Positions 1 through 12,900 of a DNA stretch of 64,000 bases are shown in pieces. The notes beneath the pieces are model-generated. The model ran no database searches. It saw only the letters and a list, made by a program, of their open reading frames with translations, and was not told the DNA's origin. Position 1 is the stretch's first letter. Each line of letters starts with the position of its first letter. A program made the translations under genes and the position numbers. The DNA is from Lineus longissimus (Eukaryota; Nemertea; Pilidiophora; Heteronemertea; Lineidae), in the NCBI RefSeq assembly GCF_910592395.1, contig NC_088315.1:19818219-19882218 (forward strand), given 5' to 3'.

Positions 1-130
1 CATCTTCATCATCATCATCATCAGCATCATCGTCGTCGTCATCATCATCATCATTACAATCGTCATCGTCATTAACATCTATATCGCAATCATCGTTATC
101 GTTATCGACATCAAAATCATCGTCATCAAC
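1..130. repeat. TCA/TCG trinucleotide repeat
   Basis: Imperfect CAT/CGT triplets. In the receptor frame they read as poly-Ser, so the microsatellite may be translated. Confidence 0.85.
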
Positions 131-971
131 ATCGCCGTCAAGAGCATCATTGGCACCAACATCAAACACAAAAGAACCAGAAATACACAAAGCAAAAGAT
201 GAAACACTTAATATGAACATGCAAGGAACAGAATCGAAAGGATTAACCCATTCCAAAATTAGTGTCAACAAATATACAAAAGGTCAAACGAAAGTTCCAC
301 TGCTAATAAGGACTACACGGCAGGCTGATGCATACCATCAGTCGCCGATAGAGGGCAACACTGACAACTCTCCGAGGCGTACGACACGGAGCAGTACCAT
401 GACATCATCACATGCAAAACGTTCGACACCATCCTCGTCCCCAAGGCAAGAATATGAGCCGAGGGACGATATTGAAAAGAAGAACATGTCTGCGTCTATC
501 GTAGAGGATGCAGAATTAGAGGATACATTACATAATAAAAATACTCCTGAGTCCGTACATCATAGTCAGAGGATCCCATATTCAACTACAGCAAATCACT
601 TTTCACAAACAATCCATGACTCAGCAGAAAATCATATAACTCATAAAACAACGCGAGAGACCACGTGGACGACAAGAAAACCTCCCAAAAATGCAACACG
701 GACGTACACAGCAAGTATGTCACTTCCTACGGGTATTCCTCTCGGCCCCAACGGGGAGGAGCTGGACGTGGAACTCACCTCTGAACCGGAAGTGACGGAG
801 GAGGTAGGGATCCCAAAACGGAAGAAACGCCGTAAGCGTTCGAATGAGTATCGGATTAAGAAATTCTTGTTCAAGGGTGAATTCTACGACCGCACGTCGC
901 GTCCAGTGACAGAGGATGACTCTATTGTGAGGGTACTCATTGCTATGTCCCTCTACCACATCTTAGATACG
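1..971 (+). CDS. nAChR exon: N-terminal extension and first ligand-binding-domain segment
   Basis: The frame is open from base 3; codons 3-150 are Ser-rich and come from a TCA/TCG repeat. No acceptor is seen, so the exon probably continues left of the window. About 240 hydrophilic Ser/Thr/Arg residues precede a basic run (RRKR then Ser at 828-842). The receptor fold starts at NEYRIKKFLFKGEFYDRTSR and ends ..YHILDT at donor GTAAGT, phase 0. No hydrophobic signal segment is present. Confidence 0.8.
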
Positions 972-3900
972 GTAAGTCAAATGATTTGGTTCATTTGGTG
1001 TATTGCAGGCTATCATTTCCACGTCAGGTTGTCCACAGCGTTGAGCCCCTGACAAGATGATATGTGTTACCATTGTCTTGCAAAATCTAGCAATTACATG
1101 TAGAATTTTACGGGGTGAGAGAGTGAAATAGGGTCTAACGTTAAAAAATGAAGAAATTGGCTAATAATTTTCGCACAGCGGCCCAAAAGAACAGTGTCAT
1201 TACTTATGAAGCCAACTACACGGTGGGTCAAGGTCACGTTTGCCAAAGAAAAATACGTCCTCACCTGGAGAGGAAATGACGACACAAAAGAAACAGACAA
1301 AAGATCAGTTCATTTTGAGGGGCGTAAGGCCCGAATTTATTACATGTATTTTATCCGATTGTACCCCTCCAATACTGTAATGGGAGGGCCTTGTTTCTAT
1401 TGTGTACAACGGTAAATCAATACCTTTACCGACTGTGAGCTCTAGGTAAATGTCATTGTCCTTTTGGGCCACTGTTCAAAAACTGCAACCTTTGGCTTCA
1501 AATGACAAGCAAGCTATCGATATCCTTATATCCCGACCTTTCTCACGCGCACCTCATTTAATTTGTCACCCGATGATAATACGATCAGAGCAAACTTCGA
1601 GAAGGCTCGTGTAGACAAACTGAATTTATCACGATGATAACACATGCCTCGAGATGTTGGAGTAAGATGCCGTGATCGGTTTTTCTGCGGCGGAAAATGG
1701 GGATGCCTGGTATGAAACCTCTTAGGTAATCAGCGGGGAGACAAATGAAATGACTCCTTGTCACGTCCAATCAAGACTTGCGCTGGGACTATTACCTGGC
1801 ATTTTAAACTATGAACATGTTATTCTTGTAACAGTGTGTGCAACGGACGGCTCATCACGGTCGACTCAAACCAGTCATCATGTCCTTAAGAGAAGAACCC
1901 AAGATTAATATCAATCTGTGATTATAGCTTGACTTGTTGATCGACCAATGCCGCCGGGTCCCCAGACTAAGATGCCTCATACCAATTAATCTAATGTTCT
2001 ACATTACATTGACCTCGCCAAGGATGGCGCAGTGGCAAGACAGATTTTATTAGGAATTTATGATTCAACGCTTGTCACCTCGGAAAAATGTCTTTCACTG
2101 GACCTCGCCCATGCGGAAGGAAACTACTATCTATATAATATTGGCCCTTTCCATATAGGAGAGTTTCCAGCCATGTTTGGTACAGATCAGGATGGGCGCG
2201 GCACACTCGCTTTCATAAATTACAAATCGACCATTTTGAAACTGCGTTGCTTTCGACCTCCTGTTTCAAGAACTCAGTCTATCAGAAACCTGAAAATGGA
2301 TAGGGCCTAGGCAAAATTCATTGAAGGTCCGGATCCGTCAGTCACCTGACTTTTATCAGGGTACACTCTAGCAATAAAAATCTTTGAGTGATTGAAAACC
2401 ATCAATCGATTTTCGGTGAACACAAATATGCAACCTGAAGGTTTATCGGTAAAATAAAAACCACAAAAGGAGTTGGATCATGGAGTTTTGAATCCGCCGG
2501 TTATAGTTCTGTACAATGTGTCTAGAGATAATCTAACATCGCGCCTACGCATAGCAAGAATCATAGAGCCAGTAGTACCACCATTCAATGATTACGATTC
2601 TTAACGTTATAATCAGCTGAACACTTTGACTTTAGCATATGACATGGTCTTCGCGACGTATTCAATCCCTGGTATCTACACCGGATTTAGCCCCGAAAGT
2701 AAATTTGTTGTGTTCAAGTGGTCCTCGGAAAAGCTCGGTGTTCCAACCAATCATTGGGTTATATGAAGGGGTTTCTATGACACATTTAACCGAAGAATTC
2801 TTGTTGCACGCCTTCATGGTCGAGATATCCGCAAGATCAGACGGACGTGTTTAACAAGGATGACGTCACGAGATCGAGCAAAACTGTTTGTCAAATGGAA
2901 GTCGACCATACTCGGAAAAGCGAAAGTCGTTCACGATATTACCAAGTGGGGATTTAGTATTTCCATTTTTTGACTTACGCACACGGCAATACGCTGTTTT
3001 GCCGCGTTTTGTGAGTCTGTGTCACACATAGACCTTGGGACAGGCGCTGTTCAACCGGCTAAAAGCATAAACAAACCGCGAAACCATTACGTCTATTTGC
3101 TCTTGTCGGTTTAGGCCTATTGACCAGCCTGAAAGGTGTTTCGAGGAGGTCGATGTTGTAAAGATTTCCCCTGCTGACCCTTTGAACTGGGAATTTATAC
3201 TGAGGTGCGAGCGGGCTTTGTTAGAATACAATAGACCGTGTATTGGCTAGGCCTGAATTCGTTTTACTTGGAGGATAACCCTCACCCTGAGCCATGTAAC
3301 TCTCTGGTAAATGTTCTTGGCGACTTTAGACAAATCCATTGTTACCATCTTGCCTGGTGAATGAATACAGATGATATAAGTATCACTCATTCTTATTCAT
3401 TATTGGACTCATAACTGTCTTGATGCGAGAAAAATGATGTATAAGATGGTATTTTATATGTTGATCCATCATCTTCGACGCGTAATTGCCTTACGAGGAA
3501 TGAATTCATATTCCCGCTGTTTCGTTTTTCTCGGTGGGATAATCATGGTTTTGGCGTGGTTGATCAATTACAGACTGTCGTGTATGAAAAGGAAAAGAGC
3601 AATGTACTCGTGCGGGCGCCAGGTTGCGAGGAATGTGGAGTTTGTTGTCAAAACATGCCTCAGACAACCCATTGTATCATACTGATTGTGACAGTAGGTC
3701 ATAGGATCGAGACCTGGGCGTCTGTAAGCTAGTTAGTCAGCCACCATGCGCCGTTTGTTCAAAACCAACCTTTGTCACTAACGCTGGCGTTAACTTAACT
3801 CAACAATATCTCCTTCAGTTAAACCCTAGACGTAACGCTAAGTTAGAGTTAGCGTCAAAGAAAATTCCCGCAACTTCAAGGGCTCTACCATGGGTTGTCG

Positions 3901-6900
3901 CCAGGTTTAAGCGCAATCCCAAGACTTAGCCGTTGCTGAACTAAACAGGCCCTAGCTGGCTAAGTGTTTGTCCAAAACCGCCTTTTATTTCATGGTTTTT
4001 GGCACTCTTGCCAGCCATCATTGGATCTTGTAAACAGAAGTTTTACGAAACATAAAATTTTCAACTCACTTTCTTTAGTTACTAATATGCAGTAACATTT
4101 AGTCAAATAAGTCATAATCTTTTCGAACAATTTGAATTGTCTTTAAAAGACTGAGACGATTTTATAGCATATGTCTCTTCTGCTTACTGCGAGATCGATT
4201 TTGATGTATTTCTCAAGTTAGGGAAAGGGAGTGACGATATTACAGTCAAGGCATGGACTCCTAAATCATACATCTTAGACGTACCAGAGAGGATATTTCT
4301 AAGAAAACGATGAATTGATTGGAAACTGATATTCCCAACACGCGGGATGAATATGACAAAGCGAGTCCATCAATCAATGAGAATTGCTTTTAATCGACGA
4401 AGGATTTTTTCCGAAGACGCCACGAATATGAATTTTTCATCTGTCGTGGTTATCTCTGCTTGTTGTTGGAGACAAGACAGTGTGATAGACAGTCATGACG
4501 CTCAGGGCCGTATTTAAAGGGGGCTCAGAAGGCCTGTGACTCTCCACGATGTCACAGAATCGTGTTTTCCATGCAAACGAGGTACACATATCGGCAAATA
4601 GTCATGTTCGCCCTCTGTGACCGAATTCCTGTAAATAGCTCTCGGCCTGATTTATCTAGCCGTCTATTGTTTGGAAATATTGAGGTATAGGGAACCACCC
4701 AAAGCATTACATCGGGCATAGAATATGATAAAATTCGTCAGAGCAGATTTTTACAATTCGGTTTCGGGGATCAACATTTTTATAGAGGACATTTCAGCGA
4801 AAATGATTACGAATGGACCCTGTTCACTAACATAAATTCCCAGGAACGCTGCAGCTGAATATCTTCCCTACCAATCAATCTATCCCAATCACCCCCATAA
4901 CCACATCCCTCACATTATCAATAACAGGATCCTTATATCTATTTTCAGAATGAAAAGTACCAAACCCTGTCCGCGTTGATTTCATTACGATTGGTAAGTA
5001 TCGACGGCGAGCATCTTGCGGCCAAGTTATTATCCACTCTGAGGCAATTTTGGCCGTTAATCATCAGCAGAAATACACATGATGGGGTGGTGTTTATCAT
5101 GAAGCTTGGGGGATTTGATTAGGCATAGGATGATTAAAAGTCGCATGTATGGATAGCTTTTAGGGTGCTGCGTGTTTAGTTCCCTCCACATGAAGATCAG
5201 TTGCCTGATTTCATGGAAATATATAAAACTGCTCAGATAGAGTCTAAAATATTAAGCCATTTCCCGCATCATAACATTTATATTGTCACGAATATCGTAC
5301 AGTCAGTCGTTTTGTGGTCTCCCTCATATCTCCCCCCACCCCGTTTTTTTGTTGTTGCTAAAGACATTTCCATGTATGACCCTAATAGCACCGTATTTAC
5401 AATATAGCCATGGCAACGCCCGTGTTAAATCTGAAATGGCGGCAATGCATTGCCAGTTCTTAAGCATGTAAGCCTAAAAAGCCAGCTGTCGCCTGGAAAT
5501 GACTTTATCTTTATCAGATATTCCGTAGGAACTATCTTAATCAAGTACAAATAAAGTTTAAGAAATGCATAGGCCTTAAGCTTCTGAAATATCAGCTTAT
5601 GTTTACACTTAAGAAAATCATTGGCTTGTAGGCAAAGAGAGATCACGATACGGTTGTGAACGCTGACCTCTCTATGTAGAGATTTAAAGCAGAAAAGGAA
5701 AAACGATTGAATCAAAAAACTGGAATAGCTAAAATTTGCTCAATGTTTGAAGTCTTAATGAGGGGTCCTGAGAAATATTCGATGAAGTGCTGTTGGGGTT
5801 TCTCACATTAGTGAACCAATCGGCAAATTCCATGAGAAAGTGTAACGAAACTTCTGATTGGACGATTAGTTATAATCAGCAATGTCCTGACCAATCTGGT
5901 CGCTGGACATATCAGTTTAAATCACATTACGGGATGAGCAGTGATATTCAATACAATTAACTTTCTCAAGACCTCAAATTCTAAGTTTTTATCATTGCAC
6001 CAAATTAGACGCCTGTCGCAAATTTACAAATAAACCGTGAATTTACCGATTGAAATCTCATTTCCCGACGACAAATCAAAGAAATCTGAATTCAAATTGC
6101 CAGGCAGTTGAACCAACATGGACCGCTACACACAATAATCACGCCGATCAAGCACAAAAAATATTCGAGCATAAAGCATCCCGGAGGAAAATTATTGCCA
6201 ATTTTGAAAATACCGCTCCAAATAAGCACAAATTTAGTGGAAATTTTGACAGAGGCTGTCAAGCATAACAACCAACATTTATAATTGCATTTCTGCTCGT
6301 TGCCATTGTGTTACCTTTTTCGTCGTGACAGATCATATCGAGTTAAGTAGTGGTGTTATATCTTTGGTTTTCGTCTACCACCTCTGAGAGCATGGGTTCG
6401 AGATCACAATCGGTCGGAATGAGGCAAGTTAAATTCATATCAATCGAAAAGAGATCAGCAAAGACGCACACACCCCATCCAAATCCTTCGAGTTTTTCTG
6501 TAAGACCCTTCTCGGCTTCACACTAATATTTATTACCATATCGGCGATCATATTAGTTCAGTAAACCATATGTTTATTGACTTGGTTTAAAGGGACAACT
6601 TCGGCGTGAGACCAAGATGGCCTGGAGGATAATTTGTCTACGCGCCGCTAGATGTAGCGTCATGCTAATGCCTAAATCTATAACGATATTCGGTAATATC
6701 ACGAGAAGGTTTTGAACGAGGCTTGCGAATTCAGATATGCCCACGCTTACATTCCGTTCTGGTGAAGTTCATTGCGGTTTTAACGCTTTTTCGACAGTCC
6801 TGCTTGGAGAAGTCACGGTCGTGATGGAAGCTATTTTTGTATCGATAAAGCATCTATCTCATGCCAAAGTTGTCCCTTTAACTCTCGCCACAGGAACGAT

Positions 6901-9900
6901 GATTTCCGTGTAAGGTCAGCTACTAGGGTTTCTCGCTCATGAATGGTGTAAAGGTTAGAGGGATTCTATTTCATTATCTTATTGATTCATTTATGGAATT
7001 GCCACTATTCGTTAGTTTTGGCGCATCAATATAACAAATGCTGGAACCATGTGCTGGACCATAAGGGGTGGAATAAAAACATCAGCGTCTATCACCTCTG
7101 AGATCACCGGTTCGATTCCCGTTCCCGGTGAACCTAAATGAATCGTTAATCCATACTCGAAAATAATCATTTAAACTTAGATGTGGGATGGAAAGAGATA
7201 TCATCATGAAGGGTTAAGTGTCTCGCTCTTTGACACTGAATCAGTTATGTTACCGAAGGGGAGTCGAACCCATGACCTTCGGGTCCTGAGCCCGATGCCT
7301 TAAACTTACCCCCAACCACACATAAACACAATGTACGTGGCAGTACACTTTGATTCCTGCTATGTTGAGATTAATTTCTGATATAAAATCTGCCATGGGG
7401 ATCCTGCCAATGATGGTTATAGAATTCGCATGATGTCAGGTTGGAGCAAAAAGTCTGATTAAGGTTGTCATGGTTCAACCTCGGGGCTTAGTGTCAGTGC
7501 ATCCGATGGAAAGATAGCATTGATATGGCACCAGCGATTAACCATTCCGGATCAGATGTTAGAAATTGGTCAAGTGCCATTTTTCTCCAATTCGAAAAAT
7601 GGGCCTGACTACATAAGGCTAAGGGAAAATGCATTAGGACAGCAAAGTTAAGTGTTGCACACTGTGGGTTATCGGCCATATCAACCATTTTTATTGCATC
7701 CGTACAACAATAGACCTGAGATTGCTATATGGTGATGTTTCATTGACGTGTTCCACAGTGGGACTGGTGGTATAATCCTACGGTAGAGTTAAAAGAATTC
7801 AAGCTTCGCCTGATACAGTGTCTATTATCTTTAAACAAAGCCCGCTCGCACCTAGGCCTAAATTCCCATTGTTCTGCTATCTTATCAAAGGGTGATGAGG
7901 GCAAATCTTGATAACATCGACCCCCATGAAACAGCTTCCGTGAGGGTCGATAGGCCTAAGGGCAAATACGTGTAATGGAGTGTTTGTTATTTCAGCGTTG
8001 GAATGACGAGTACCTGAGGTGGGACCCGGAGAGGTTCGGCGGCGTGAGCACCATTTGGATCCCGGTCACTAAGATTTGGATTCCCGATGTGGTCATCAGT
8101 AATTAGTAAGTCATTACAGCAGAAGGGGTCACAGTCAAAATGAGCTAAGTGCCACATAGGTCGTTTTAAGAGTGATATGTCATAATGTGAAATATGTCTA
8201 TTTTCTAAAATCAAAAGATAGAGAAGATATAAAGGTCGTTTGGGCTCTGATCTGCTCTTAAGTATACGGTATGTATAAGACAAGAGGGAAATAACATGCT
8301 GGGCCCGTTGCGCAATCAGTGTTAAAAGTAACATTGGTGTAAAGTCCTTTACCTTCCTATTGTAAATGACATTTACTGTAGGACGTCACGATTGGTTTAA
8401 CCACAGGCTGTAGAAAGATACAGTCTTGGGCCCTAAATGGACAAAAGGAAATTTGCATTCTAGTCTAAGCGTTACAATCGAACGACACGTAATTAGCATC
8501 CTAAACTACAAATGTATGCAATACGAATTAAATCAGACAGAATTACCACCCTAGATTACACCTGTATGCGTAGCACGTATTGAACAAGAGGATGTGCCCG
8601 TCCTAAGCGACTGATGAATGCGGTACTGGTCCAGCAAGACAGAATGACAATGTCCTAAATTAAAGCGAATTTCGCACGAGAAATACCATGCCCTTCCCGC
8701 GCCTTTATCGGCAGCAATGGAATTGATGGATCATCAAGTCATGAACGCGAATTTCTGAGTGTAACCCTATTGCTGGCCTTATTCTCTACATGTTCATCAG
8801 GCCGAAATCCGGATTAACGTATATAATTTTCTTCCAGCGCTGACGATAGCTTTCATGACCTGATGCACACCAATGCAATCGTAAAGAACAACGGTGATAT
8901 ACTGTGGATGTTCCCGGCGGTGACTAAGACCTACTGCACCTTGGATGTCCGATACTTCCCCTTCGACAGCCAGAGTTGCGGCCTGGTGTTCATCTCGTGG
9001 ACGTACTCGGGCTTCGAGGTGGATTTGGCGCAGGACAGAAACTCTACCAATACTATTTATTATACTCCTAAAAACCAGGAATGGTAGGTATATCATTCAT
9101 TGTGTTATCGCTGCCAGCGCCCTTCAAGAACGATCATTTGTTTAATCTTATTTTTGGATGGTGCTATTCTACGCGCACACTTAAAAAGGGTGTTTCAGCT
9201 TTTGAAAAAACTTTACGGGTTTTTCGGCCATCACAAATATGCATCCCAAAGAGGTATTTCAGCGAAGGAAATCAACCCTTTGAAGTTTTTCAGAATCTGA
9301 AACCCACTGGGGTTTTTTCATTTTATCTTAAAACCTCTTCGTGCTATTTTTTTGTGTTGGCCAAACACCTTTAAATGTGTTTTCAAAAGCACAAAAGCTT
9401 TATTTCTAAGGGTGTTTGAACTTGCTTCTCTGACTTATTGATTGCCGGCCAGGATCAGTCTCCACCAAATCGCTACTCAAAGTTTCTTAATCACCTCACG
9501 ATGCTTCCTAATGTACAAATCACATTAAACGCTTTGGATCGAAGATCAGATATTCAGAAAGCGCAAAAACATCCCGTAAAGTGTCTTAACGAACGATTTC
9601 TCTTAAGGTTAATGAAATTAACGCCGTGCTGTCAAAGCTGCCTCTCATGGCTTCGGAAAGACTGTGCATTTCAAACTTAGTCTGTGTGTGGTGAATCCGG
9701 CTTTCTTCCATTGAGCGACAAGCGTATAGCAAATTCGGTTTGAACATCACCGATATTAAAATGTTCGAGGGGCATCAAAGCTCCTGGCAGAATGTTGACA
9801 TCGGCATGACTGTAAACAAACACATCATTTCAATAACCATGTATCTTTACCGTAGGCGAAAGTAGTCTACAGGGTAAACCAATACCAGTGAGAGGGGATT

Positions 9901-12900
9901 CAGGTGTTAAGGTCTCACTCAACAGTTTCGTCAAATTCATCAGGCGTGACGTCAGACAGGCCCCTGTTGTGACACACTGCAAGGCGTCATTTAGAAACAA
10001 ATACTGACACCAGATACCTTAATCTGCACACCTGCCGACGCGCTCAAGCTACGCTCTGTGTCACTGCATGCCCCAGCCGCCTTACGAAATCATTGCGCCT
10101 ATAACATTTTCATTGATAGGTGGCAAATTCCTGTTGCTTTACCTCACTAAACTGTTCAGCATTAAAGAAACCCGATTCATAGGAACACGCCAGTTTTAGT
10201 TAGGGGATGGACACTTTCCGCCGATTTTGAAACTGTGGAGTGAAACCTTAGACACAACTTGATCTACTATTGGATTAAGAGAACGAAAGCGGGCTATCAG
10301 GTTCATATTCATACGTCTGGTGTTTGATATCGATGTTTGATATGAGTGCGTGTATGCACGCAACACGTTTTGAGTAGCAATAAAACACCCTCTCTCGCTC
10401 TCAAATATTATAATGGCTAAGGCTATAATGCTGGACCTGATTGTTAGAAAGCATTTTAGCTCATACCATGGTCGTTTCATGTACATCAATGCACATGTAA
10501 CAGCATGGCACCATGTTATATGCTTCCTTACAACCGGGCCCTGGTGATCTGCAGCCTCTTTCGAAAGCCCTCAAAGCCTACAAATTTCTCCTTTTCAGGG
10601 ATGTGTCAAAAATAAGTGTTGAGACCCACAACAAAACGTATATCTGCTGTGCCGAGCCCTATCCCGACGTGACATTCACTATCCACATGCAGCGGCGTAG
10701 TCTGTTTTACATCCTCAATATGATCTTCCCCTGCCTGCTGATATACTTTGTCGCTTTCCTCGGGTTCTTCCTTCCCATTGAGAGCGGTGAGAAGGTCAAC
10801 CTCGAGATCACTATTCTACTAGCGCTGGTGGTGTTCCTGCTGATAGCCGGCGAAACCTTGCCCCCAACGCCGGATGCAATACCTATTTTAGGTACGTTAC
10901 CTCTGCCGTGGTTGGCCAAGTCTTGTTGGCAATCGCAGGAATACCACACGCACTTGTAGTTAGGACCTCAAAATAGTTTTTTTGTGAGGGGCTGGGGTAT
11001 GATGCATAGGTCTTGGTTGCAAAATGTGGTTGGTATGCCAAAGGGCTGCTTCACCACCTGGAGGGGGGGGGGGGGCTGATGCAGATATCTTGGCTACAAA
11101 TGAGGGTGGCATGCCTAATGGATGCTTCACCGCCCGCATGTGTAGTTTGGACCTCAATCAGTCGTTTTGTTCGAGGGTGTATCGGGATCTCGCTACACAT
11201 GTTGGTGGTGTTGGCAATCACCCAGTCCTGGAATATCAGCACCACATTTTCCGAGGGCATACCTCGTGGATAGGGATGATATCTCCAGGATCCTACCGCA
11301 TTCAGGGTATGTCCTCAAAGTGTTACGAGCCACAGGCATGAGTAATTTCTAACCACGCTGGCTGATTTTCATGAACCAACGTACAGTGATATCAAGCCGG
11401 AAGACAAGTTTATTGCTCATATCCTTTTGTCATACCGCTTTTTGCAATTCTATTTGTATCGGCTATACTCCGTCGGTATTCAAATGTGCACTTGTCCAAC
11501 CTATATAACAAAGTATATAGTCAGTGTACATTCCTGTCGGTATAGCAGTGTATGCTCGTAAAACTCCACAGTGAATTTGGTCTCCTTGGATGGCGTATTA
11601 TATAGGTCGCTAGCTTCCAGTGAGTATAGTTGGTATTTATGCTGATTGCCGGCAAGACCAAGCACTTGTAATTCATCGTCTTCAAAGGGTGTAACAAAAA
11701 TGAATAACATCAATTTTTCTGGGCTTAAACAAACGTTAGTAAAAGAGGAGGAGTTTATGGTACCTAACTACAGTGTCGTGTGGTGTTCCTGTTGATAGAT
11801 AGTCTGTTTGAAGTTCTGTATGCCAAAGTTTCAATGCCAAATTCGCCTGGGTCGAGCCGTAAGTATAATACCCAATGTGAATGTACTGTCCGTGGTCGTC
11901 ACTGTTGCTGAGTCATGCTGTCAGGAAAACAGCAGAGTCGATTAGACATCCTGAAGACACATAAGTTTAAAGGGAACTGGAACCGCCGAGCGATTTATTC
12001 AACTTTTCGACTTTCACCGCCCGAGAAAGTCAAACTTCCAACTTCCTATTCGAGTTCAGATTTGTAGCTCCGCCCCCAGTGCCCGAGCATGCGCAGTTCA
12101 ATTTGTTATTATTGAGAATCATGTGAGAATCACGTGAGTCATGCGATCTTTCATTCATGAGTTTTCGCAGTAAATTCCATAGTAGTGATGTCACTCAATG
12201 ATTGACAGCTAGGCGCCATGTTTCATTCATGCCTCGTTCTGATCACCCGATACGCGGGAAATGAAAACGAGGTCATACGAACTGGCTTGGCGGTTTCAGT
12301 TCCCTTTAACCTGCCCGATCGTAAGTGAGAGCACGTAGATCTGCCAACTTAAGCGGCTAGTCATATTTGTGATGCTACATCCTTATCAAGAGCGCTGAAT
12401 CTTAGGGGGCACCAGAAAGAAAAGGCATTGCATGCTTAGACTAACCAATGCTAGTATACTACATTGTTTCTGTTTCAGGCATGTTGTATGGTGCCACCAT
12501 GTTGATGGTTTCCGTTGCTCTTGTGATGGCCGTGACCGTAACAAACCTTTATCTCCGCCGCCATTCGGGCCAGCGCGTCCCGTACTGGCTAAGACGCTTC
12601 CTTTATAAAATATGCCCGCGCGGCAGGCGGCGCGACACACAGGACGGGATCGTGCGACATAGGAGAGAAACTCACGAAGTGATAACGTTCAAAATGAACC
12701 ACGAAAATCACAGGGACGCGGAGACGCGATTTGACTGTGATGGCGAAATGACGAGCATGCATAGTGATATTGAGAGCTTGGAGCATAACCGTAGGGGCAG
12801 CCACTACATCAAGGCAGTACAGACCCCGGACCACACGGAACAGGAACAGCTATTCGCTGAGGAGTGGTCCATGTTAGCTAAGTGTGTCGACAGAATTTTC

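Noticed and set aside
7247-7320. Functional tRNA-Leu gene
   Set aside because: The acceptor stem cannot form and the D-arm side is disordered; better read as a tRNA-derived repeat.
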